Below, piece by piece: positions 15,083 to 23,326 of a stretch of 33,623 bases of DNA. The stretch comes from Pseudomonadota bacterium (GTDB lineage Bacteria; Pseudomonadota; Gammaproteobacteria; Burkholderiales; Rhodocyclaceae), in contig JAFEFM010000537.1 in the NCBI GenBank assembly GCA_018240585.1, positions 1 to 33,623 on the forward strand. The letters run 5' to 3'. Position 1 is the stretch's first letter. Each line of letters begins with the position of its first letter. A program made the position numbers and the translations under genes. The notes below the pieces were generated by a model that saw only the letters and a program-made list of their open reading frames with translations, made no database searches and had not been told where the DNA came from.

Positions 15083-15103
15083 TGCCGTGCGCGGCAGGAC
15101 CGG
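15069..15103 (+). terminator. Nested hairpin at the 3' end of the xox operon
   Basis: Outer arms CCGGTCC (15069-15075) and GGACCGG (15097-15103) enclose an inner hairpin TGCCG (15083-15087) / CGGCA (15092-15096). The structure begins inside the last codons of the SoxYZ-like gene. There is no T-run, so it may act as a stabiliser or a rho-assisted end. Confidence 0.4.
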
Positions 15104-15120
15104 GGCGCCCGAGCCGGCTC

Positions 15121-15150
15121 GCGCATGCACCCCTGACGGGATGCATGCGC
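15121..15150. terminator. Hairpin between convergent SoxYZ-like and small exported-protein genes
   Basis: Perfect 9-bp arms GCGCATGCA (15121-15129) and TGCATGCGC (15142-15150), with an additional CCC/GGG inside the loop. It lies exactly between two convergent genes and is symmetrical. It is plausibly a shared transcription end, though neither side has a clear U-tract. Confidence 0.5.
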
Positions 15151-15159
15151 GTCTGCCCT

Positions 15160-15708
15160 TCAGTCCCCGGGCCCCGCTGCAGGCTGTTGGCGCTCCGCCA
15201 GTTTCCGCACCAGGAACCGCATCCCCCGCATCCACGACTGGTCGGTGTTGCCGCGGATGTCCACGGACTGCACGGCGAGCACGCGTCCGCTCGTCGCATC
15301 GCTGACTTCCACATTGATGTTCAGGATCAGATTGCTGACTTTCTGCACCCATCCGACGGCCACAAGCTTCACCCCGGCGGCCTCGCCCAGTTCACTCTTG
15401 CATTGCGGGCAGTCGTAGAGAAATGCGTGCCGTGCCCGCAACCGGTCGAGGACATCACGCGCCGACTCCGGCGCCACCACGCGATAGAGACCATGCGCCT
15501 GAATCTCGTCGATGAACTGGCTGCGGACGGCCTCGAGCCGCCGCTGCTGGTCCTCCGCACGGCTCGGGTCGGGGTGCTCCTCGATGAGGTCGAATGGCGC
15601 CACCGTCAGGGACGGTGGTTCGGCGCCCACCGGCCATGCGCCACACAGCGCGACCAGCAACACCATGCGTCCCATGAACGGCAGCTTCGCTTGCCTCGCC
15701 TCGCTCAT
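15160..15708 (-). CDS. Exported DUF3280/DUF2380-like protein
   Basis: A 182-residue protein with a signal peptide (hydrophobic MVLLVALCGAWPVGA). The mature part starts PSLTVAPFDLIEEHPDPSR, has a CPQC motif (HAFLYDCPQCKSELG) and the segment VQKVSNLILNINVEVSDATSGRVL followed by VDIRGNTDQSWMRGMRFL. This resembles a group of small exported proteins of unknown function that recur in quinoprotein clusters (family name recalled, not searched). The CPQC pair could be redox-active or bind metal. AAGGAG lies about ten bases before ATG 15708. It is the only minus-strand gene in the xox block: convergent to the SoxYZ-like gene, and divergent from the MBL-like gene with only 48 bases between the two start codons. 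Confidence 0.82.
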   Translation of the reverse strand: MSEARQAKLPFMGRMVLLVALCGAWPVGAEPPSLTVAPFDLIEEHPDPSRAEDQQRRLEAVRSQFIDEIQAHGLYRVVAPESARDVLDRLRARHAFLYDCPQCKSELGEAAGVKLVAVGWVQKVSNLILNINVEVSDATSGRVLAVQSVDIRGNTDQSWMRGMRFLVRKLAERQQPAAGPGD

Positions 15709-15756
15709 ACCCTGCGCTCCTTCGTTTCACACTGTCTGGATGGCGCTCTGCGGCCC

Positions 15757-16695
15757 ATGCGCCACCTCGTCGCCTTGCTGGCATTGCCGGTATTGCTGAC
15801 GCCAGGCATGGCCATGGGCGCGGAAGACGCCGCGCTCGCTGCGACTGCGCTCGGCGACGGCGTCTATGCCGTCTTCGGAAGCAGGAATGAGGCCAGCCCG
15901 GAAAACCAGGGCCGAATCGGCAACGCCGGCTTCATCGTCGGCGCTGAGGGCACGATCGTCATCAACACTGGCAGCTCTTACCGCCATGGCCGGGAGCTGC
16001 TCGAGATGGCCGAGCGCATGGGCGGCAAACCTGTGGTCCTGGCGGTAATCACCCAGCCGCTGCAGGAGTTCATCATGGGCAGCGCGGCTTTCGCCGACCG
16101 CGGCATTCCCGTCCTCGCCCATGAGGCTGGCGCCAGGTTGATCGGCGAACGCTGCGAGAACTGTCTGCGCAATCTCAGGCGGTTGCTCGGGGACGAGGCC
16201 ATGCTGGGCACGCGCGTCGTCGTGCCCGCGCGCACCGTATCGCAATCAGGCCCGATCAATGCCGGGGGACGCATTCTGCGGTTGATCCACGTCGGCTGGG
16301 GCAGCACGCCAGGCGATCTGGCGGTGTTCGATCCCGCCAGTGGCGTTCTTTTCGCCGGCGCACTGGTTTCGATCGGCCGCGTGCCCGACCTGCGCGACGC
16401 CGACACCGAAGGCTGGCTCGAAGCGCTGCACGCACTCGAGGAGTTGTCTCCACGGATCCTGGTTCCAGGCTATGGACCGCGCGGCGACGTGAGCGCGATC
16501 GCGCCGATGCGGCACTACATCGAGCGGATCTTCACCCTCGTGCGCATGCGCCAGCGCGGCGGCGACAGCCTCTATGAGACGATACATGGCGCGGACCTGG
16601 CCGAATTCAGCGACTGGACGCTTTACCCGGTCATTCATCCGAGGAACATCCACAGACTCTATCTGCGCTTTGAAAACGAAGAGTTCGGACAGTGA
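15757..16695 (+). CDS. Quinoprotein relay metallohydrolase 1-like protein, metal site lost
   Basis: A 312-residue exported protein with the metallo-beta-lactamase fold (signal peptide MRHLVALLALPVLLTPGMAMG). It aligns along its length with the 13243 protein: NAGFIVGAEGTIVINTGSS, then VITQPLQEFIMGSAAFAD, then HVGWGSTPGDLAVFD. Every zinc-ligand position is changed: His-x-His-x-Asp-His is Gln100, Leu102, Glu104, Phe105; the later His is Ser183; Asp in FTGD is Ala202; and His of VPGHG is Tyr239. CENC (133-136) could bind a metal or form a disulfide. It is intact as a gene, so it is probably a maintained non-catalytic or repurposed member of the relay 1 family. ATG 15757 is chosen at the signal peptide; the open frame upstream is spurious. 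Confidence 0.88.
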   Translation: MRHLVALLALPVLLTPGMAMGAEDAALAATALGDGVYAVFGSRNEASPENQGRIGNAGFIVGAEGTIVINTGSSYRHGRELLEMAERMGGKPVVLAVITQPLQEFIMGSAAFADRGIPVLAHEAGARLIGERCENCLRNLRRLLGDEAMLGTRVVVPARTVSQSGPINAGGRILRLIHVGWGSTPGDLAVFDPASGVLFAGALVSIGRVPDLRDADTEGWLEALHALEELSPRILVPGYGPRGDVSAIAPMRHYIERIFTLVRMRQRGGDSLYETIHGADLAEFSDWTLYPVIHPRNIHRLYLRFENEEFGQ

Positions 16696-16876
16696 TGCAC
16701 CGACCGGAGGAATGCGCGCCGCGGGCCCCTGAAGCGTTACAGTGTCACCTTGACGCAACAACTCGTGCTGCATGGCAGCATGACATCGACACGGACGCGC
16801 TCCGTTGCCCGAGGCTTCGGTAGTATTCAAGTCTCGTAAGTCCCGGGTCGCACGCTGAGACCTGCCTTCAACGACC

Positions 16877-18421
16877 ATGCCACCGAGCATCGCCCCTGAC
16901 GATCCCATGCCCGCGCCCTGTCCTTTCTGCCGATCGAGCGAGACGCAGGTGGCGGCCGACGCCTCCGGGCAATGGTCCACACACTGCACCGACTGTGGCG
17001 CATCCGGTCCTCGTGCTGGAGATCACGACGAGGCGCTGGCTCGCTGGGCTCACGCATGCGAGGGCGAAGTCCTGTTGCGCACGGTCATCGACGAATCTCC
17101 CGACATCATCCTGCTGAAGGACTGGAACGGCCGCTTTCTGCTCGGCAACGCGGCACTCGCCACGCTGTACGGCACGACGCCGGACCAGCTCGTGGGCAAG
17201 GACGACGGTCATTTCAACCCGAATCGGGAGCAGGTCGATTTCTACCTGCAGAACGTGCGCAGCGTGATGCTGGGCGGCGAAACGCAGTTGGTGCAGGAGA
17301 GCTCGACGAATGCCGAGACCGGCGAGATCAGGCATTTCCACTCGATCAAGAAGCCGCTGCGAGGCCCGGACGGAGATCGACGCATTCTGGTCATCGCCCA
17401 CGACGTGACCGATCTCCAGCGCGCCCACCAGGTGATCGAGGAGCGCGAGCGCAGCTATGCCTATGCAATGGCGGCAGCCGGCGAAGGCATCTGGGACTGG
17501 AACGTCGAGCGCGGTATCGTCACGCACAATGCGAGCTGGTGTGCGCTGCTCGGTTTCCCGCCGGAGGAGCTCCAGCATCCGATCGAAGTGTTCGCCGCTC
17601 ACCTGCATGAGGACGATCGCGGCACGGTGCTCGCCTCCATCGAGACAGCTCTGCGCGAGAGCGGACACTACTGCCATGAACACCGCATGCGGCGCCGGGA
17701 CGGCAGCGAGATCTGGGTACTCGACCGCGGCGAAGTTGTCGAGCGTGACGCCGCCGGCAGACCGATCCGCATGGCCGGTTGTGTCACCGACATCTCGGCG
17801 CGCAAGCGCGATGAGCAGGCACTGTGCAAGGCAACCGAGGCGCTGGCCGAGATGAACGCCAGGCTGGAGCAGAAAGTGGCGGAGCGTACTGCGGCGCTGG
17901 CACGAGCGAATGAGGAGCTGCGCCTGCTTGCTCGCCACGACGCACTCACCGGCCTGCCGAACCGCCTGGCCGGCAATGAGCGCCTCTCCGACGAATTCAT
18001 CCGCATGAAGCGTTCCGGCGTCCCGTATGCGGTGGTGATGATGGACCTTGATCACTTCAAGTCGATCAACGACTGCCACGGCCATGCCGTCGGTGACGCC
18101 GTGCTGCGCCACACCGCCGAGGTGCTCAGGCGGTCGATCCGTGAAAGCGACTTCGTCGCCCGGTTCGGCGGCGAAGAGTTCCTCGCGATCATCCCGGCGA
18201 GCGACCTCTCGGGAGCCCGGGTCGTCGGCGAGAAGATCCGTCAGTCCATCGAGGCTAGCACCGCACCGATCGTCGAGCGGCTGACGGTGAGTCTCGGCCT
18301 TGCGCTCGCCACCCCGGATCACGACGACATCCACGTCGCCATGCGCCAGGCCGACCGCGGCCTGTACCGGGCCAAGCGTTCGGGCCGCAACCAGTTGGTG
18401 ATCATGACGCCTGCTCCGTGA
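16877..18421 (+). CDS. Zinc-ribbon PAS-PAS-GGDEF diguanylate cyclase
   Basis: A 514-residue cytoplasmic-type signalling protein making cyclic di-GMP. An N-terminal four-cysteine zinc ribbon (CPFC at 15-18, CTDC at 37-40) is followed by two PAS domains (about 66-185 and 190-312), a coiled coil (about 315-350) and a GGDEF domain. The active site is Gly431-Gly-Glu-Glu-Phe435, and the inhibitory product-binding site RESD (422-425) stands five residues before it, so feedback control is predicted. No membrane segment is seen. No EAL or HD-GYP domain is attached. The 181 bases upstream contain no gene. The ATG lacks a good ribosome site; Met11 is an alternative. It is convergent with the ABC operon and linked only by position to the xox genes. 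Confidence 0.93.
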   Translation: MPPSIAPDDPMPAPCPFCRSSETQVAADASGQWSTHCTDCGASGPRAGDHDEALARWAHACEGEVLLRTVIDESPDIILLKDWNGRFLLGNAALATLYGTTPDQLVGKDDGHFNPNREQVDFYLQNVRSVMLGGETQLVQESSTNAETGEIRHFHSIKKPLRGPDGDRRILVIAHDVTDLQRAHQVIEERERSYAYAMAAAGEGIWDWNVERGIVTHNASWCALLGFPPEELQHPIEVFAAHLHEDDRGTVLASIETALRESGHYCHEHRMRRRDGSEIWVLDRGEVVERDAAGRPIRMAGCVTDISARKRDEQALCKATEALAEMNARLEQKVAERTAALARANEELRLLARHDALTGLPNRLAGNERLSDEFIRMKRSGVPYAVVMMDLDHFKSINDCHGHAVGDAVLRHTAEVLRRSIRESDFVARFGGEEFLAIIPASDLSGARVVGEKIRQSIEASTAPIVERLTVSLGLALATPDHDDIHVAMRQADRGLYRAKRSGRNQLVIMTPAP

Positions 18422-18443
18422 CGGCACCTGCACGCAAGCCGGA

Positions 18444-18462
18444 GCCCTTGCCCCAAAAGGGC
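18444..18462. terminator. Short hairpin between convergent cyclase and ABC operon
   Basis: GCCCTT (18444-18449) pairs with AAGGGC (18457-18462) around a 7-nt loop, with further flanking arms GGCAC (18423-18427) and GTGCC (18463-18467). It lies between two convergent stop codons and lacks a clear U-tract, so it is a weak terminator candidate. Confidence 0.4.
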
Positions 18463-18472
18463 GTGCCATCGA

Positions 18473-19474
18473 TCAGTGGGCCGCGGCTTCCGGCACGTCC
18501 GCAATGAAGGCGCCGAAGGCGCGCGGCCCGTCTCCGGTTCGCACGCGTCCGGTGACCCGCAGGCTGGCCGTGTCGATGCACGACAGCGTGTTGTCGAACC
18601 AGTTGGCAACGTACACGTGTCGACCGTCGGCGGACGCCGCGATGCCTTCAGGGTATTCGCCAGTCTCGATCGTGGCGATGACTTTCAGGCTCTGCAGGTC
18701 CAAAACCGACACCGTCCCAGCGTACTGGTTGGTGACGAACGCGCGACCACCCGTCACGGTAAGGGCATAGGGGCGATCGCCGACAGGCACCGAGCCCAGC
18801 ACGCTGCGTGAGGCAAGGTCGATCACCGTGACGGTGTTGGAGCCCACATCGGCCGACATGAGACGACGCCCGTCCGGCGTGAATCCGAGACCGAACGGGC
18901 GCTTTCCGGTACCGACAGTCCCGATCAGGCGATGGTCAACAGTGCTGAACAGCGAAACCTGATCACTGTCCCGATCCGCCGTCGCCAACAGCGTGCCGTC
19001 GGGCGACACCGCCACACCCGATGGCGACAGGCCGGTGGGCAGTTCGTCGAGGATGTCGCCGCTTGCGGCATCGACAACGAAGACGCGGCTTCCGTACCAA
19101 TCCGCGACGTAGAGGCGCCCGCCGTCCGGGTGGGCGGCAATTCCGAGCGGCCCGCCCTTCAGTGCGATCCGGCGCAGCAGCGCCGGGGGCCGCGTCCCCA
19201 GCACGCTGACGTAGCCCCCCTCGGGACTGGTGATGTAAACGTGACGGCCATCGGGCGAAGCGGCGACCCCGGCCGGCTTGCCGCCCAGCTTCAGCGTCGC
19301 GGCAAGTCTGTCCTCACCCAGCGCGACGACGGACACCGAATCGTCGGACTGGGTGGTCACGAAGGCCACCTCGGCGGCCCAGGCGCCCCGCCCGAGCAGG
19401 AGGGCGCAGGCCACCACAAGCGTGTTCACCGAGGGCATGCGGTCGCGGATGTGCGCCAGGGACGGGTGCGCCAT
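18473..19474 (-). CDS. Exported YVTN beta-propeller protein, last gene of ABC operon
   Basis: A 333-residue protein of the 40-residue YVTN-type propeller repeat class. At least six repeats are visible, each with a core like GIAASADGRHVYVANWFDNTLS or GVAVSPDGTLLATADRDSDQVS; seven blades are likely. A signal peptide (VNTLVVACALLLGRGAWA) shows export; Met13 (19438) is an alternative start that would place it at the N-terminus. Such propellers accompany PQQ dehydrogenases and their ABC systems; they may bind metal or cofactor, but there is no direct evidence. It starts 13 bases after the SRPBCC gene's stop. Confidence 0.88.
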   Translation of the reverse strand: MAHPSLAHIRDRMPSVNTLVVACALLLGRGAWAAEVAFVTTQSDDSVSVVALGEDRLAATLKLGGKPAGVAASPDGRHVYITSPEGGYVSVLGTRPPALLRRIALKGGPLGIAAHPDGGRLYVADWYGSRVFVVDAASGDILDELPTGLSPSGVAVSPDGTLLATADRDSDQVSLFSTVDHRLIGTVGTGKRPFGLGFTPDGRRLMSADVGSNTVTVIDLASRSVLGSVPVGDRPYALTVTGGRAFVTNQYAGTVSVLDLQSLKVIATIETGEYPEGIAASADGRHVYVANWFDNTLSCIDTASLRVTGRVRTGDGPRAFGAFIADVPEAAAH

Positions 19475-19487
19475 GCCTGCAGCTTGC

Positions 19488-20039
19488 TCAGCGTCCGCCC
19501 TTCTCCATTTCCGCCTTCAGCGCGTCAAGACCGGACTGGTAGATGCCGGTGACCGCCTTGATGGCGGCATCGTCATTCAGGTTGGCAGGCGGATCGTTGT
19601 TCGGATAGCCGCGATAGAAGCCCCCCCGCCACTCCACCTTGGAGGAGGACGGGCCGGTGGAGGTGACCGTGATGGTCGCCGCATAATTGGTCACCGGCAG
19701 CACCGCGACATCGACCTTGGCGATCTTGTACATATAGCTCATGTGCTCGGCACTGTACTTGCTGAGCGCCTCCTCGATCGTCGCCTTGCCGTCGCCGCCC
19801 TTCAGCGTCAGCAGCCGGGTGGCATCCGGCACGTTGCCGCCGCTGCCCTGGGTGCTGGCGATCGCCGGGTGCCAGGACATGTCGTGGAAGTTGGCGATGC
19901 GCGCCCAGACCTTTTCCGCCGGCGCCTGGATATCGACGCTGTGCTCGACCTTGAGCCGTGCCGGGCCATGGGCCGCCGCGGTGCTGGCGACGACGCCGCA
20001 GGCAGCCAGCAGCATGAAATGTTTGGTTCGGATGATCAT
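19488..20039 (-). CDS. Exported SRPBCC-family protein, MxaD-like
   Basis: A 183-residue exported protein of the START/SRPBCC lipid- or ligand-binding fold. The signal peptide is MIIRTKHFMLLAACGVVASTAAA. The mature part begins ARLKVEHSVDIQAPAEKVWARIANFHDMSWHPAI, the classical start of the fold, and ends with a long helix (AVTGIYQSGLDALKAEMEKGG). MxaD, which promotes methanol dehydrogenase-to-cytochrome electron transfer, belongs to this family, so a role with XoxF and XoxG is a fair inference. In lut clusters a protein of similar type may bind lanthanide (recalled, uncertain). ATG 20039 is chosen for GGAGGAG directly upstream; the open frame extends 14 residues further. Confidence 0.87.
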   Translation of the reverse strand: MIIRTKHFMLLAACGVVASTAAAHGPARLKVEHSVDIQAPAEKVWARIANFHDMSWHPAIASTQGSGGNVPDATRLLTLKGGDGKATIEEALSKYSAEHMSYMYKIAKVDVAVLPVTNYAATITVTSTGPSSSKVEWRGGFYRGYPNNDPPANLNDDAAIKAVTGIYQSGLDALKAEMEKGGR

Positions 20040-20077
20040 TGCTCCTCCAGTGCCGATTGACGGCTTTTTGGTTTGGT

Positions 20078-20887
20078 TCAACCGGGCTTTCCGGTCCGTT
20101 TCAGCATGCCGCGCTGCGGGTCATACCCCCAAGCCGCCAGCAAGAAAAATGCCACGAGACACCCAACGACGATGGACAGCGACATCGCCGAAAACTGGCC
20201 GTAAAGCGCAAAGCGGATCGCCTCCACCGCGTGGGTGAAGGGGTTCCACTGCGCGACGAAGTGGATGATCTCCGCTCCGGACTCCTCCAGCTTCCACAGC
20301 GGATACAGCGCAGGCGACAGGAAGAACATCGGGAAGATGACGAAATTCATCGTGCCGGCAAAATTTTCCAACTGGCGGATCTGCACCGACAGCAGCAGGC
20401 CGAGCGCACCCAGCATCATGCCGCCCAGCACCAGCACCGGCAGCACCTGCAGCCAGCCCATCCACGGCACCGTGACGCCGAACAGCGCGGCGATGATCAG
20501 GAACACATAGGCCTGCAGCACCGACAGCAGGGTGCCGGCGAGGAGCTTGGCGAACAGCAGGTACCAACGCGGCAGCGGCGCGGTCAGCAGCAGGCGCATC
20601 ACGCCCATTTCGCGGTCGTAGACCATTGCCAGCGACGACTGCATGCCATTGAACAGCAGCACCATGCCCAGCAGACCGGGGACGATGTACACCTGATACG
20701 GAATGTAGGTGTCGTAGGGCGGAATGATGGAAACGCCGAAGACGTTCTGGAAGCCGGCGGCGAACACCACCAGCCACAGCAGCGGGCGCACCAGCGCCGA
20801 CGCGAAACGGCCGCCCTGGCGGACGAATTTCGCCACCTCGCGGCTGGTGACGGCCTGGAGCGCAAGCAGGGCGTGAGCAAGTCTCAT
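20078..20887 (-). CDS. ABC-2 type permease, PQQ/lanthanide-linked ABC system
   Basis: A 269-residue inner-membrane protein with about six hydrophobic segments, including LLWLVVFAAGFQNVFGVSI, VPGLLGMVLLFNGM, FLIIAALFGVTVPWMGWL and VIFPMFFLSPALYPLW. It is an ABC-2 family permease of the kind found in PQQ-dependent alcohol dehydrogenase ABC systems (LutF / PedA1-like, recalled). Its partner ATPase is probably the protein at 23327-24085. It begins 21 bases after the substrate-binding protein's stop, with no strong ribosome site, so coupled translation is likely. ABC-2 permeases are often exporters, which leaves direction of transport open despite the binding protein next door. Confidence 0.9.
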   Translation of the reverse strand: MRLAHALLALQAVTSREVAKFVRQGGRFASALVRPLLWLVVFAAGFQNVFGVSIIPPYDTYIPYQVYIVPGLLGMVLLFNGMQSSLAMVYDREMGVMRLLLTAPLPRWYLLFAKLLAGTLLSVLQAYVFLIIAALFGVTVPWMGWLQVLPVLVLGGMMLGALGLLLSVQIRQLENFAGTMNFVIFPMFFLSPALYPLWKLEESGAEIIHFVAQWNPFTHAVEAIRFALYGQFSAMSLSIVVGCLVAFFLLAAWGYDPQRGMLKRTGKPG

Positions 20888-20908
20888 CTGGGGAGGCGAT
20901 CCGGTTTC

Positions 20909-22153
20909 TCAGAACTTGCAGCGGCTGTCGCGCTTGTCGAAGCCCAGCGTGTCCATGTTGTTGGTCTGGTGCAGGAAGCCCTGGATGGGCGCGCGCTCGA
21001 TGACAGCGTTGTGCGTAGCCAGCAGGATGGGCTGGCGCAACTGGCCGTCCCACTGGCGGAAGCCGAGGCGGTTGCCCTTGAAGCCGTCTATGGTGATCTC
21101 CTCGCCACCGATGTACTTCGCCAGCGTACGGAAATCGCCGTTGTTCGTCCTCACCACCGCCTCGACCACCGTCTTGACGGCGATCCAGGCGGCCCAGTCG
21201 GGACTGGACATGCGGCGCGACGCCAGCCTCTCCAGCCGGTTGTTGAGTTGCGGCGCGCCGTGGCGCTCCCACGACCAATGCCAGGCTTCTGCGACCAGAC
21301 CTTCGCTGCCGACCACCGGCCGCGGGCGGACGGTGCGGTAGGGCACGCTGCGCGCGAACTCGCCGTCGGAGTCGGCGACGAAGACGGCATCGTAGTCGGG
21401 ACCGGCGGTGAGCAGGCTGACATTGCCCTGGTCACGCTGGCGTGGATCGTTGCTGAGCAGGAAGGGGCGCTTCTCCACGATCTTCAGGCCGAAGCGCTTC
21501 GCCGAATTCTCGAACGCCGCCGACACCAGCTTGTCTTCCGCCAGCGGCCCCTCGAGCACCAGCACCGAACGCCACTTGCGCGACACCAGGTACTGCGCCA
21601 TGGCATCGGCCTGCATGGCATGGTTCGGGATCGTGTGCAGCAGGTTGGGCTGGCATTGTTCCTGGCGCAGCGCGTCGTCCGCCGCGGAGATGTTGAACAG
21701 CAGCAGCTCGCGGCCGCGCACCGCCTGAGCGACCTGCGCCACGACCGCTCCCGGCGCGTCGATGAGGAAAAAGCGCACGCCCGCGGCGTTGAGCTTGCCA
21801 ATCTGCTCGATCAGCCCCTTGGCATCGTCGGCCTGCGCACGCTCTAGGCCGAACTCCGCGCCGACCGCCTGGCCGACGAAGCGCGACTCGCGCAAGGCGA
21901 CCTCGGCGCCGGCCAGCGGCCGACCGAGCGCGCGCGACATGGGGCGGAAGTAGAGCTTTTCCTCGTCGTAGCGCGCGTCGTGGTTCAGCTCCAGAAAACC
22001 GAACTTCAGGACCGCTGCCTGCGCGGATGCGCCATGCAGCAGGCCGGCCGCCGCAACACTCGCCACGGCGAACGCGCCCGCGCGTCGGGCGCGCTCCAGA
22101 AGGCGACCGTCGGTCAGTGCGGCCAGGCGACGGGCGATGTGTCGGATCGGCAT
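20909..22153 (-). CDS. Substrate-binding protein of PQQ-linked ABC system (LutA-like)
   Basis: A 414-residue exported protein related to branched-chain amino-acid type periplasmic binding proteins. A signal region with a basic N-terminus and hydrophobic AGAFAVASVAAAGLLHGASA precedes the mature sequence VLKFGFLELNHDARYDEEKLYFRPM. Segments such as LLFNISAADDALRQEQCQPNLLHTIPNHAMQADAM and LASRRMSSPDWAAWIAVKTVVEAV are typical of the binding proteins associated with PQQ alcohol dehydrogenases, which include LutA of Methylobacterium (recalled). The ligand is unknown; a lanthanide, a chelate or a dehydrogenase substrate are the options. AAGGAG precedes ATG 22153. Confidence 0.9.
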   Translation of the reverse strand: MPIRHIARRLAALTDGRLLERARRAGAFAVASVAAAGLLHGASAQAAVLKFGFLELNHDARYDEEKLYFRPMSRALGRPLAGAEVALRESRFVGQAVGAEFGLERAQADDAKGLIEQIGKLNAAGVRFFLIDAPGAVVAQVAQAVRGRELLLFNISAADDALRQEQCQPNLLHTIPNHAMQADAMAQYLVSRKWRSVLVLEGPLAEDKLVSAAFENSAKRFGLKIVEKRPFLLSNDPRQRDQGNVSLLTAGPDYDAVFVADSDGEFARSVPYRTVRPRPVVGSEGLVAEAWHWSWERHGAPQLNNRLERLASRRMSSPDWAAWIAVKTVVEAVVRTNNGDFRTLAKYIGGEEITIDGFKGNRLGFRQWDGQLRQPILLATHNAVIERAPIQGFLHQTNNMDTLGFDKRDSRCKF

Positions 22154-22233
22154 GCGATCAACTCCTTGTCGAATTCAGCAAACCGCGATGCGGTGTCGCG
22201 CCCGGCGCGGCGGCCCACCGCATGCACCCGCGT

Positions 22234-23217
22234 TCAGTCATCGGCCACCACGCCGTAGGGTACCCGTCCCACCGGCACCGACTTCAGCACCTTGAGTGCA
22301 TTGGTATCGATGATGGACACATCGTCGGACAGGCCATTGACCACGTAGAGCAGGCTCTCATCGCGGCTCAGTTGCACGCCCCAGGCACGGTTGCCGACCA
22401 ACACGTAACCCTTCACCCTGCGCGCCGCCACATCGACCACGGCCACGTGGTTGGCCCGCCCCAGCGTCACATAGGCCGTCTTGCCATCGCGCGTCATGAC
22501 GATGCCCACCGGCGTGACGTCGTCCTTGCGAAAGCCCTTGGGCTCGAATGACACGGTACCCTTCACCTTGTTGCTGGCGCCGTCGATGATGCTGATCGAC
22601 GCGCCGAGCTCGTTGGTCACCCATACTTCCCCGCCGTCGGGCGTGATCGCAAAGCGGCGCGGACGGTTGCCGACAACCACGTTGGCGACGATCTTGTTCG
22701 TCGCGGTATCGATCACATGCACCATGTTCGCGACTTCCGAGGTCACGTAGACGCGGCGCCCGTCCGGGCTGAGCTTCACGCCTTCGGGCTCCTCGCCGAC
22801 CTCGACCTTCGCCACGATCTTGCCGGTCGCGAAGTCCACCACCGAGACCTGCGCGTCTTCCTCATTGGTGACGTAGATGAGCTTGCCGTCCTTGCCGAAG
22901 TCGAAGGCTTCCGGATCCTCGCCCACGGGCAGGGTGCGCGTCACCGCCAGCCTGGCGATGTCGATCACTTCGAGCCGGTGCTTGTTGCTCGCGATCACGT
23001 AGACCTGGCTGCGGTCGGCGCTGAGCTTGATGTCACGCGGCCGCTCGCCGGTCGGGATGGTTTTCACCACCGCGTAGGTCTTGCCGTCGAGCACGGTCAC
23101 CGCGTTGTCGTTCTCGCTGCTGACGAAGAGATAGCCCGTCCCCTTCGCCAATGCATCGCTGACCGCCAGCGCCAGGACGGCCGGCGCCAGCATCGCCACA
23201 AGCATTTTCCTGTTCAT
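22234..23217 (-). CDS. Exported YVTN beta-propeller of PQQ-linked ABC system
   Basis: A 327-residue propeller protein with a signal peptide (MLVAMLAPAVLALAVSDALA). Seven repeats of about 40-45 residues can be followed, for example TGYLFVSSENDNAVTVLD, DGKLIYVTNEEDAQVSVVD, DGRRVYVTSEVANMVHVID and ESLLYVVNGLSDDVSIID. It belongs to the propellers found next to PQQ dehydrogenase ABC transporters (LutB / PedB-like, recalled). It probably folds as a seven-bladed periplasmic disc that works with the binding protein or permease. GAGGAGAGG lies upstream of ATG 23217; the open frame continues 35 residues further but the signal peptide begins here. It is distinct from the propeller at 18473. Confidence 0.92.
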   Translation of the reverse strand: MNRKMLVAMLAPAVLALAVSDALAKGTGYLFVSSENDNAVTVLDGKTYAVVKTIPTGERPRDIKLSADRSQVYVIASNKHRLEVIDIARLAVTRTLPVGEDPEAFDFGKDGKLIYVTNEEDAQVSVVDFATGKIVAKVEVGEEPEGVKLSPDGRRVYVTSEVANMVHVIDTATNKIVANVVVGNRPRRFAITPDGGEVWVTNELGASISIIDGASNKVKGTVSFEPKGFRKDDVTPVGIVMTRDGKTAYVTLGRANHVAVVDVAARRVKGYVLVGNRAWGVQLSRDESLLYVVNGLSDDVSIIDTNALKVLKSVPVGRVPYGVVADD

Positions 23218-23326
23218 GTCTCGCCTCTCCTCGCGTCCATCGGCGATGGCCGCCTGTCGTCTCTTCGCATCAACGTCTCTCGGTTCCGTCATCTCACCTC
23301 GGCCGCGGCCTGCGGCACGCAACCGC

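Noticed and set aside
14701..15756. Upstream extension of the MBL-like frame by 352 codons
   Set aside because: This part overlaps the SoxYZ-like gene and is antisense to the small exported protein; a signal peptide starts at 15757.
20039..21847. 602-codon plus-strand open frame
   Set aside because: Antisense to the ABC permease and substrate-binding protein; His/Gln/Arg-rich shadow composition.
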